This document shows, in pieces, positions 9,447 through 19,100 of a DNA stretch of 64,000 nucleotides. Made by a program: the position numbers and the translations under genes. Source of the stretch: 62-47 sp051954235 (GTDB lineage Bacteria; Pseudomonadota; Alphaproteobacteria; Rhizobiales; Xanthobacteraceae). Each line of letters opens with the position of its first letter. The stretch's first letter is position 1. Below the pieces are notes generated by a model that was given only the letters and a program-made list of their open reading frames with translations, did no database searches and had not been told where the DNA came from. The stretch covers positions 43,359 through 107,358 of the forward strand of contig JBQCHY010000044.1 of the NCBI GenBank assembly GCA_051954235.1, in the 5' to 3' direction.

Positions 9447-11708
9447 ATGGCTAATATCTTCCAGGTTCAAGGATTCGGATTCTTATCGAATTACAACGGA
9501 GCATTCGTCAGCAGCTCAGCTCAAGTCGCGATGCGAGAGATAGCGGGCACGAATGCGAATTCCATTGAGCTTGCGCCGCGGATATTCCTCCAAACAAAAA
9601 ACTCAAATGATGTCATCGACCACCCGGAGAAAACCGAGAGCGACGCCAATATCGCGAAAGCGGTCTCCGACGCACATGCGCTCGGCTTGTCGGTGTTGCT
9701 CAAGCCGATGCTTTCGGCTCTGGATGGAACGACTGCCGGATCGAAGATCGTGCCGGCTGATCCGGCCGAATTCTTCGCGTCTTACAAGGCGCAGATGTTG
9801 GACTTTGCACAGGTCGCGCAGCAGGCGAGCGTCGAATCTCTGTCAATTGGCAATGAGCTCAGCAGTCTGAGCGGAGCGCAGTACCAGAGCTACTGGACAG
9901 ATCTCATCGACTCCATCCGGCAAGTCTATCATGGTCAGATCACGTATTCCGCAGCGACTGACGAAGCAGGTCATGTCAGCTTTTGGGATCAGCTGGATGA
10001 GATCGGGATCAACGCTTACCCGCCGTTGACATCGAAGCTGGATCCATCCGTCAATGAAATGATTGCAGCTTGGAACAATGTGCCTAAAGACAACTATTGG
10101 GCCGCCGCAATGGACTATCAATCGCCTGTCGATTTTTTCCATTCACTTGCGACAGAATATGGAAAGCAGATTGTTTTCACTGAAACAGGCTATCGGAGTC
10201 TTGACGGAACCAACATTAGTTCGGGTGGATGGAGCGGCAGCACGACCCCCGATGTAAAAGAGCAGGCGGATGCCTTTAGTGCCTTTTTCCAGGTGTGGAG
10301 TTCTGTCGGAGGCGACTGGTTCAAAGGCGTCGAGATCTGGAATTGGGATACCGATAACCTTTATTCGCCGACGGGCTATTCCCCGATGGGAAAGCCCGCG
10401 CAGTCGCTGATCACGGACTGGTTTGGCGGACATCTCCAGCCGCCCGCACTTACCGAAAATGGGTCGCCCATCGCCGACCTCATTGACGTAGGGAGTGGTA
10501 ACGATGTGCTCGGCGGCGGCCTCGGGAACGATGTGATCGACGGAGGAGCAGGAGGCGATACGATCACTGGCGGCCCAAATGCGATCGCGCAGTTGTCACA
10601 GACCACCATCACGGTGACCGGCTACGGCACGGTCGTCAATGACGTCGGGGCGCAAATGCAACTGCTTGTAAACGGAAATCAAGTCGGGAGCCCGGTCGAG
10701 TTCCACAATGCTGCAGATTCCACTGAATATCAGACTTACACGTTCACGCTCAATAATCCTGATGCGGTGACGAGCCTCGACGTCGGTTTCATCAATGACG
10801 CATATGATGCTGCAACCGGCGCAGATCGTAATCTCCTCATCAAGAGCGTTACCGTGAACGGTCATGATCTCTCTATACCCGACGCGGTAAATCCAAGTTC
10901 GCCCGGCACCGGCAATCTTTACGGAAACCGGGCGATCCACTTCGACATGAGCGAGCACCAAAACCTGTTCTTTGGGGATCAAACGGATAACGACACGATC
11001 GACAGCGGACCGGGCAACGATGTGATTGCCGGAGGCGCAAGTGCGGATGTCATTCACGGTGGTCCCGGTGACGATCAGATCGTTGGTGGACCGGGCACGG
11101 CAACATCCCATAGCCAGCTTTATGGCGACGATGGCAATGACATCATCAAGACCGTACCCACGGACAATGGGGCTTTGCTCGATGGAGGTGCGGGAAGAGA
11201 CCAGATGTATGGTGGATTGTCAGCAAACGTCATGAACGGCGGACCCGACACGGATTACCTATCCGGCGGCGGTGGAAGTGACGTCATGCACGGAAACGAC
11301 GGCGACGATACGTTGAAGGGTGGTATCGGAACTGACACGATATACGGAGATAACGGGAATGACACATTCCAAGGTGGAAGCGGCAATGAATTTCTGTATG
11401 GCGGTGCCGGGAATGACAAGCTGACAGGCGGAGCGGGTAATGACTATCTGAGCGGCGGTCCGGGCAACGATACGTTTGTCTTTGCGCCGGGTTTCGGGAA
11501 GGATGTGATTTCCGATTTCCATAGTGCCAATAGTGAACAAGACATTGTTCAGCTCGATCACGCAGTTTTTGCCGATTTCGCTTCTGTGCAATCACATATG
11601 ACTCAAGAAAGTGACGGTGTGGTCATTGCAGTCGATGCAAACAATACAATCGAACTTCAAAACACGAGATTCGAACATCTCACGGCGGATGATTTTCGGT
11701 TTGTCTGA
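9447..11708 (+). CDS. Secreted GH113-like glycoside hydrolase with inserted CBM and RTX repeats
   Basis: Encodes 753 residues from the ATG at 9447, which has GGAG nine bases upstream (an earlier in-frame ATG at 9432 lacks this). Residues 1-340 look like a TIM-barrel hydrolase of the GH113 beta-mannanase type: the likely acid/base is E137 in SIGNELSS and the likely nucleophile E246 in VFTETGYRS. A short RTX block (about 349-375) precedes a calcium-dependent xylan-binding-like module (about 385-478, resembling CBM36/60). A longer run of GGxGxD nonapeptides follows (about 513-682), then a serralysin-type tail with DTFVFAPGFGKDVISDF, ending DDFRFV. There is no Sec signal, so export by the divergent type I system through the C-terminus is likely. 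The substrate is unknown; a plant or self polysaccharide with beta-mannosyl or xylan-like backbone is an inference. Confidence 0.8.
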   Translation: MANIFQVQGFGFLSNYNGAFVSSSAQVAMREIAGTNANSIELAPRIFLQTKNSNDVIDHPEKTESDANIAKAVSDAHALGLSVLLKPMLSALDGTTAGSKIVPADPAEFFASYKAQMLDFAQVAQQASVESLSIGNELSSLSGAQYQSYWTDLIDSIRQVYHGQITYSAATDEAGHVSFWDQLDEIGINAYPPLTSKLDPSVNEMIAAWNNVPKDNYWAAAMDYQSPVDFFHSLATEYGKQIVFTETGYRSLDGTNISSGGWSGSTTPDVKEQADAFSAFFQVWSSVGGDWFKGVEIWNWDTDNLYSPTGYSPMGKPAQSLITDWFGGHLQPPALTENGSPIADLIDVGSGNDVLGGGLGNDVIDGGAGGDTITGGPNAIAQLSQTTITVTGYGTVVNDVGAQMQLLVNGNQVGSPVEFHNAADSTEYQTYTFTLNNPDAVTSLDVGFINDAYDAATGADRNLLIKSVTVNGHDLSIPDAVNPSSPGTGNLYGNRAIHFDMSEHQNLFFGDQTDNDTIDSGPGNDVIAGGASADVIHGGPGDDQIVGGPGTATSHSQLYGDDGNDIIKTVPTDNGALLDGGAGRDQMYGGLSANVMNGGPDTDYLSGGGGSDVMHGNDGDDTLKGGIGTDTIYGDNGNDTFQGGSGNEFLYGGAGNDKLTGGAGNDYLSGGPGNDTFVFAPGFGKDVISDFHSANSEQDIVQLDHAVFADFASVQSHMTQESDGVVIAVDANNTIELQNTRFEHLTADDFRFV

Positions 11709-11807
11709 CGGCTCTCGGCTCACGTAAATCGATGGCTGGATAACCGCGATGGATGGAGATAAACGCGATCGGATATCTACTGATTTGTTGCGATCGTCCA
11801 GATCAAT

Positions 11808-11860
11808 AGGTTCGCTCATAACAGTCTGGTTGCAGGTTCGAGTCCTGCCCGGACCCACCA
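11808..11860 (+). tRNA. 3' tRNA fragment (resembles tRNA-Ile2, CAT) - possible integration scar
   Basis: The stretch ends with an intact T arm (GCAGG-TTCGAGT-CCTGC, 11832-11848), an acceptor-like CCGGACCC and ACCA (to 11860). An anticodon-like loop CTCATAA sits at 11815-11821. The anticodon stem is poorly paired and no D arm or matching 5' acceptor strand (GGGTCCG) is present upstream, so this is not a working tRNA gene. A 3' tRNA end left in isolation is typical of attachment sites of integrative elements. It lies between the T1SS block and the LEPR-XLL cluster. Confidence 0.5.
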
Positions 11861-11905
11861 ACGATATCAGCAGGTTGAGCGGGTGTTGGTCGGCGTCTCG
11901 CTGCA

Positions 11906-12736
11906 TCAATTCGTTGCGCCATCTAAACTCGCAGAGCAGTGAATGCCTGCCGGGATTTTGTTGTCAGGATTTGGCAAGACCAATCGCACTCGGAAAGTAT
12001 CACTTGCCGCGTCGATGATCGGATCAATCGCATCGACAACCACCGGCAATACTTCATTCACAGGTGCACCGAGATGCAGCTTGGCGGGCATTCCAATATG
12101 GATGCTGTTATAGCGATTTGAGGGAAGCACGATGTCCGCATTGAGCGGATCAAACTGGACGATGGTCATGATGGGTTTGGTCTCGTAAACGTATTCTCCC
12201 GGCGCCAGCTTGAGTTCAGTCACGACACCATCGACAGGACTTTTGATGATTTTCAGATTGAGTTGCGCTTCCGATCGCGCGGCTTCAAGCATGGCCTGCT
12301 TCTGATCCGCTTGCGCTTTACGGATGGAAATCTGGTCTTGCTCAACCTTCGTTTCGTATTCGTCCACATCGTTGATTCTCGAGAACATGTTGGTGGCCAG
12401 CTTTTGCTTCCTCGCCAACTCGCGCTGGTCCCAGGCGAGATTGGTTTGAGCAGACTCGAGTTGGGTCGTGTTCTCGGCGCGGTGTCGGTCCAGAGCTAGC
12501 TGAGCTTCTTCGACCGTCGTATTGAGGCTTGCAACCGCCTGACCGAGCTTAACCTTGTCGGCGCGGTCGACCAGAACCTTGGCGAGCAGGCCAAATACCG
12601 GACTTCCAAGATCGATGACCTGTTTGGGCTTTAACAGGCACGTCGTGGCATCGTCATCCAGTGCTCCTCCTTCCGCCGATGCGGGGCATCCAGCCAAAAC
12701 ACAAGCGATCACCACCAAGCAAGCCAATTTGAACAT
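11906..12736 (-). CDS. HlyD/RND-type periplasmic adaptor lipoprotein
   Basis: Encodes 276 residues. The N-terminus carries a lipoprotein signal with lipobox LAGC (Cys17). The body has half-motifs of a biotinyl-lipoyl barrel (GSPVFGLLAKVLVDRADKVK near 44 and IIKSPVDGVVTELKLAPGEY near 160), a coiled coil (about 70-150) and a C-terminal beta barrel. This is a short membrane-fusion protein of the RND-adaptor type. No RND pump or outer-membrane channel is adjacent. It is divergent from the giant LEPR-XLL gene, and two more HlyD-like proteins occur in that cluster, so it may serve the same export route; this is inference from position. Confidence 0.75.
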   Translation of the reverse strand: MFKLACLVVIACVLAGCPASAEGGALDDDATTCLLKPKQVIDLGSPVFGLLAKVLVDRADKVKLGQAVASLNTTVEEAQLALDRHRAENTTQLESAQTNLAWDQRELARKQKLATNMFSRINDVDEYETKVEQDQISIRKAQADQKQAMLEAARSEAQLNLKIIKSPVDGVVTELKLAPGEYVYETKPIMTIVQFDPLNADIVLPSNRYNSIHIGMPAKLHLGAPVNEVLPVVVDAIDPIIDAASDTFRVRLVLPNPDNKIPAGIHCSASLDGATN

Positions 12737-13169
12737 CGATATTCCGCCGTCGCAGTTTCAACGAAGGATAACGTTGAGTTCCACAGCATTAAAAGGGGAA
12801 TTGTCGAAATCACGCGCCCCCGTCCTCCGAGGTCAGGAGAGCGCAGCGATCGATCGGTAAAGCACGTGCCCAAATACCTCGACCGGGAATGGCGGTGATC
12901 ATGCGCACTCTGCTCAGTCTTTCGGGCTGGACAGTCCCAATCCGCTGCAGGCACATCTCATCTCTCGTCCGATGAAACTGCATCCGGCGTTGGCACATGA
13001 GACATTAGTCTAGTCTAGTCTTCAACATCCGTGAGACGGACTTTCTTAGCCGATCACGCATCCTTCATTGCGCGTTCCGTATTGGGAACCGATTTTGATT
13101 GACAGGTACCGGGTTCCCATGGAACTTGCGACCATTAGACGCAAAAGAATACCATTTGGGTGGAACGCC
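12737..13169. promoter_or_regulatory. Divergent intergenic region upstream of the giant LEPR-XLL gene
   Basis: About 430 bases between the adaptor lipoprotein gene and the chosen start of the giant gene. It contains three exact tandem copies of TAGTC at 13006-13020, about 150 bases before the ATG at 13170. Alternative in-frame starts exist at 13068 (TTG) and 13119 (ATG). I see no convincing sigma-70 boxes. Confidence 0.3.
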
Positions 13170-16100
13170 ATGAAGGTTTCCTTCGATTCGGCTTCCTCCG
13201 CGGCGGATTCGGGTCAATCCGGAGACGCTACGAAGTTGGCTGCCCTCACTAAGTATGCACCTAAGCTAGCTTCCTTATTTGTGTGGCATGCCCCTCCGCT
13301 TGAGAGCACCGACGCGGCTTGGCCGCAGGGTGTTCCACATAGCGAACGTCAATCTCCGTCGGTCTTGGACCATATTCGCCGCAAGATCGCGTCGCGACGT
13401 CAGAGGCGGGCAGAACGGTCGCGTCAAGCCAAGCAGTCCAACGCGGCGGCCAAACGATTCTCCGCTAAGAACCGACAGGATAATTTTCAACTTGAGCCGC
13501 TAGAGCCGCGGTTGCTGATGTCAGCGGATCCGCTGACGGTCAATCTCACGGCATCCGCCGATGTCGTGAGCATCGTTCAGCACGCCGATCTGAATGCCGA
13601 TGGCGGTGCAATTCTCGATATCACCAACAATGGGACCACAACCACTTATGGTGACGGTGCCAACGGCGTCAAATCGCTGACGATCAACGGACTTGGCGGC
13701 GACGACAAGTTTACGCTCGATGGATCGATATCCGTTGCCGTGACCGTCGATGGCGGCAGTGGGACGGATACGATATTCGGTCCGAACCGCGATACCGATT
13801 GGCACATCGACAGCGCCAATGGCGGTTCGTTCGCCGGCATCAACAGTTTCATCAGCGTTGAAGCCCTGGTTGGCGGTACTGCCGATGATAATTTTGCGTT
13901 TGGCTCACTCGGATCGCTGAGTGCCGGCATTTCCGGTGGCGGCGGCAGTGATGCGGTGGCGGTAATTGATGGCCCGGCGGCTCCCTATGCGGCCAATGCC
14001 TGGACGATCTCGGGTGCTGATGCCGGTTCGCTCAACGGGACGGCATTCTCCGGCATCGCTAATCTGGGGGGCGGCAAGGGAGCCGATACGTTTACGTTCC
14101 AATCCGGCGGATCGATTTCTGGCCTTATTGATGGCGGTCTCGACGATGCATCGCCAGCTGTTCCCGCCACTGACACGCTCGATTTCCACGCGATCAGCAG
14201 CGTGGATGTTGATTTAGGAGCAGGTACAGCCACGGGCGTCGCCAGCTTCCAAGGCATTGACGCCGTTGTCGGCGGCAGCGGGGCGGACACACTCACTGGT
14301 TTCGACGCGCCTGCGGTTGCTTGGGTCATCGATGGGGCGAATACGGGCACGGTGGGAATAGCCACCAGCGATGCTCCGGCGCCAATCCGCTTCAGCGGGT
14401 TTGAAAATCTCACCGGGGTCGGCGACAGCGCCAGCGATGGATTTACCTTCGAAGCGGGCGGCAGCATCTCCGGGACGGTGGACGGCGGCACGGGAACGTT
14501 CGACAGCATCAGCGTCTATCAATCGCCGGGACAATATACCGTCTTCAATCCCACAGCGGTCGATGCGTCCGGGACGCTATCGCTCAACGGCAAGACGATC
14601 CACTACGCTGGCATGGACCGCCAGGATTTCGTCGGTGGCGATAACTTCAATCGTGTGATCACCGGCACGATTTTCGACGACCATATCGTCGTCGAAGACG
14701 ATGCGACGCCCGATAACGGGATCATGCAGGTACGCTTCGTCGGCCACAACTTCTACGACGCCGCGACCGGAATAACCTCCGACGCCATTGCCATTACTGT
14801 CCCGGCGGATTCCTTGAAAATTCAAGGTGAGGCTGGTGCCGATACGATCGAGGTGAAATCTCTCGACAGTAAATTCGCCGCCACCTTGGGACTCTACGGT
14901 AGCGTCCTCGACCAATATGGCCTGCCGGTCGACGACCCATTCGCCGACAACATCATTTTCAGCGGCAACATCAATACCAACAACGGTCTCATTGACGCAT
15001 GGGCCGATCATATCACCGTCAATGATGGGGTGCAGATCGATACCGGTGAAGAAGACGTCGTGCTGCGAGCCCGGAACATGGGGTTGAGCGATCTCGAAAA
15101 CCTGTTGCCGGTCTATGCCACTTCGCGTTCGGTATCGATCGATGTCGGCGCGGGAGCGAACATCAAAGCGGGCGGAATCTATCTAGTTGCCGAGTCCGCG
15201 GAGCAGAGCATCGGCGACGCTATCGGTGCCCCCAAAGAGGTTGGCAACTTCGTTATCGCTCCCCTGGCCGATAAGTTCGCCGAATTCACGGCGCTGCCGG
15301 TCAAGGTGCTGGTCAAGAATTCGAGCGCTGCCATCACGTTGCACGATGGGGCGGCTCTCACCGGCTCCGGCACTGTCGGTCTCTATGCCACGGCGGGCGC
15401 CGACGCCTCCGGCAATGCGATCGGCAATGTGTTCAGCATCGGCTATGCACGGGCGTCGGTCAACGCGACCATCAACATTCAAACCAATGCGAAGATTGAT
15501 GCCGGCGGGGCCGTCGCTGTGCTTGCGACCGGCGAGGCAAACGCTCACCTGACTGCGGAGACGGACCTCAGCCTGGATGCTTCCAAGTTGATCGGCGGCA
15601 TTACCGGTGGCAGCCCGGAAGTCGCCGGGGCGTTGGCGATCACTGACGCCAATACTGTTTCGCACATTAATGTCGCCAAAGGCGCGTCGATCATCGCTGC
15701 CACTACCGCTAACGTCATCGCCAGCGGCAACAGTACGTCCGATGCGGAAGCGACGTCGGGCCTGTTTGCCGACGGCAAGGCCGGTTTGGCGTTCGGTTTG
15801 GATTTTTCGAACGCCGATATCAAGACGGTAGTTGACGGCACTGTGGTGGCGCACGCTGACCCGACAGCGGGTTATACCGTCAAGATTGAGATCGACCCGA
15901 CAGTCACCTGGGATGGCACTGGCACGCCGCCCGTCGGCTATGTCGATTATGCGAATGATCGCATCTATGTCGGCCCGAACGCGCTCGTTGACGAAGACGT
16001 CATCACCTACACCAATCGCCGCGGTACCAGTATCGGCGGACTGGTGGATGGCCGGCAGTACTTTATCGTCACTACCGACGAGCCGGGCTGGATTCAGCTC

Positions 16101-19100
16101 GCCGAGACCCAAACCAACGCGTTGCGTGCGATCGCAGGGTATCCGCAAGGCAATGTCGTGGACTTGCGCACGGATATCGGTCCGGCGACTGACGATAACA
16201 GACTCAGTTTTGACAGCAGCAATGTCGATTCTGGCAAAAACACCATTGCGCTCCAGCGCAACGGTGCCGCGGTGTTCAACACCTTCGAACTGGGGCAGGC
16301 GGTGGTCTACAAAGCCGCGCCTGGCAGCTCCATCGAGGGGCTGGTCGACGGTAACACCTACTACGTGATCGCCAGTACCAATGAGCAGGATCTCCAGGGC
16401 AATTCACGTTTTGCTGACACTCAGGTCATTCGTCTCGCGGAGACCGAGAACGAGGCGCGCTCCGGCGTCGGCATCGACATCGGCCCCGCCACTGGCTCCG
16501 GTTTCCAGCTTATCGCCAAACATGTGCTGGATTCCGGCTATGCGACCGGCATCGGCATCGTCGCCCAGCTCAGCGCCGATAATGGTGCGACATCCGAGGC
16601 GGGCCTGAAGAGCGAAGATACCAGCCCGAAAAACAAGATTTCCGAGCTAAGGGAAAATATCCCGAGCAACTATCTCTCGGGTCTGTTCGACATCATCGGC
16701 AAGTCCTATTCGGATCACGCGAGTGCGCCGCAGGCCGGTGCCGCCGGCAAACTCAACGTCGCCGGCGCACTGTCGTTTACCTATGCCACGCACGATGTGC
16801 GCGCCGACGTGCTTGGCGACGCAGTGCTGAAGTCCAACGAAGACCTCGAGGTCAGGGCGACTATCGACCAGGGGACCAAGCTTTCGGCGCATAGCGAAAC
16901 CGAACCGCAGGAGGGCGGTGCCACCAGCACCAGCGCCGATAACAGCGTCAGCGTTGCTGTCAGCATCGGTGTCATCGACAACACCGCGCTCGCGACCGTT
17001 CACGGCGGTGCCCAACTCGACGCGCTGCGTGTTATGCGCGTCGTCTCCGAGGTCAGCTATCCCCTCACTACCCGCTTCGATCAGTTCGTGCCGCTTTCGT
17101 GGGGCGAACTGACGGACTCGCTGCGTACCGATGGCCCCTCGGCGATCACCAAATATCTGAACACCAACCTGGGTGCGGTGGACGCGTTCTTCAACACCTG
17201 GACTGCGTCCACAGCGAAGGGCGAGAAGATCGGCGTCGCCGGGTCGGTGTCGGTGCTTGTGTATGACAACGATTCCGAGGCCGTGGTGCAGAACGGCGCG
17301 TTGCTCAATCAAGACATCGACTGGCGCGACGACGCCAAGAATCCGCACCCGAACCAAGCTGCCGAGATACCTGACGGTAAAGGCGAGCAGGTGGTGAACG
17401 TCGAAGGCGCGAATTTCCAGCAGACGATCAACATGACGGGTATCTTCGCGCTGCCCGACCTGACGCTCGACATAGTGCCGATCATCGGTCCGTCGCAGAA
17501 GGACGCCAAGCTGTGGGAGAAGTATCGGCTGAACAAGGAGCTCAGCCTCGATCCTTTCGGCGCCAGCGGCGAAACCGGAGGTGCCGGCGGCGCGATCTTC
17601 ATCAGCGTGCAGAAGAACACCACGCATGCGATCATCGAGGACGGCGCCAAGGTCTATACCGGGGCGGACGGTGGCCTCGACATCAAAGCCAAGGAGGCGC
17701 TGCTCAACGTCAACCTGGCGCAGAGCTTTGCCACGGGTAAAACCTTCGCCATTGGCGGCACGGTGCTCTATTCCGGCCAGACCAGCGACACCTTGGCCCA
17801 ACTCGGCAGCGCCGCCGTCGTCACCGGGCGCAACGTCGAGATCACCGCTGACGATCAGACGACCACCGTGACCTGGGCCGGCGGCATTGCCAAGGGCGAG
17901 TCGGTCGGCGTGGGTATCTCGGTCGCCGTCAACGACCTGAACCGACAGACGCGCGCCGTGATCGGCGACCCCGATGCGCAGGCAGGCAGCGGCATTGACG
18001 AACACTCCAGTATCGACGTCGAAGGCGGCGTCGATGTGCTGGCGAAGGTCGATGGCGACGTGTGGGCCTTCACCGTTGCGGGCGCCGTCGCATCGCAAGG
18101 CACGCCGGAAAATCCCACGGCCGCTGCCGCCCCGGCTCCCCCTGCGCCTGGCGCGCCCCCTGTGCCGGGGACTGCCGGACCAGCCGCCAACGAACCCAAG
18201 ACCGGCATCGGCGTCGCTGCCGCGGCGTCGGTCAACCTGGTTCACGATGTCGTTCAGGCCTCGATTACCGACACCGGCGACGTGCATGCCGGCTTTATCG
18301 CGGTCGATGCCGACAATCGCATGGGCATCGTTGCAGCTACGGGCGGCGTCGCTTTCGCCAAGGTCAACAGCGGTAGCACTGCGATCGGCCTGGCGGGTGC
18401 GTTCAGCCTCAACCAGATCGACAGTCCGACCACGGCGTTGGTGCAAGGCACCGCCTTTACGCTCACCGGTGAAGACCTCAGCCCGGCGACGAGTGAAGAC
18501 ACGTTGCGTGTGCGTGCCGAGCACGAAGCCCGCATCGTCTCGATTGCAGCCGGTGGTGCCGGCGCGGTCGCGGCGGGCGGTGCCGGCGGTAGCGGTGGCT
18601 CGACCGCTGTAGCGGTCGCAGGCTCGGTATCCGTCAATCTCATCAGCGGCGACACCTCGGCGCTGTTCACGAACAATACCGCGCTGCTGGAGTCCGGCGA
18701 CGCGTTGGTGGAAGCCAGCGACACCGCGACCATTGTTGCCGCGGCTGGAGGCTTGGCATTGTCCTTCGCCAATGGCGCACAGGGAAGTTCGACCGCGGTG
18801 GCGGCTGGCGTCGCTGTTGCCTACAATTCGATCGCCGGCGATACGCAGGCCTTGATCGATCACTCCACATTGAGCTGGGAAGACGGTGCCGCCGGCGATC
18901 TTCGCGTAGAGGCGACCAGCGCACGGACCATCCAGGCTTACACGCTGGCCGCGTCGGTGGCCGGCGCGCTCGGGACGGAAGGCTCCGGTATCGCCGGGGC
19001 AGGTGCCGGTTCGGGCGCCATCAATCTGATCGAAGGCTCGACCGTGGCGGCGCTGCGCGACAGCCTCGTGACGACGGGCGAAGGTGCCATTTTCGTCGAG

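Noticed and set aside
11785..11860. A complete tRNA gene
   Set aside because: No D arm, no 5' acceptor strand and a mismatched anticodon stem; only the 3' portion is tRNA-like.
16647..18863. Antisense open frame of about 740 codons within the giant gene
   Set aside because: Shadow of the Ala/Gly/Asp-rich repeats; no domain recognisable and no plausible start context.
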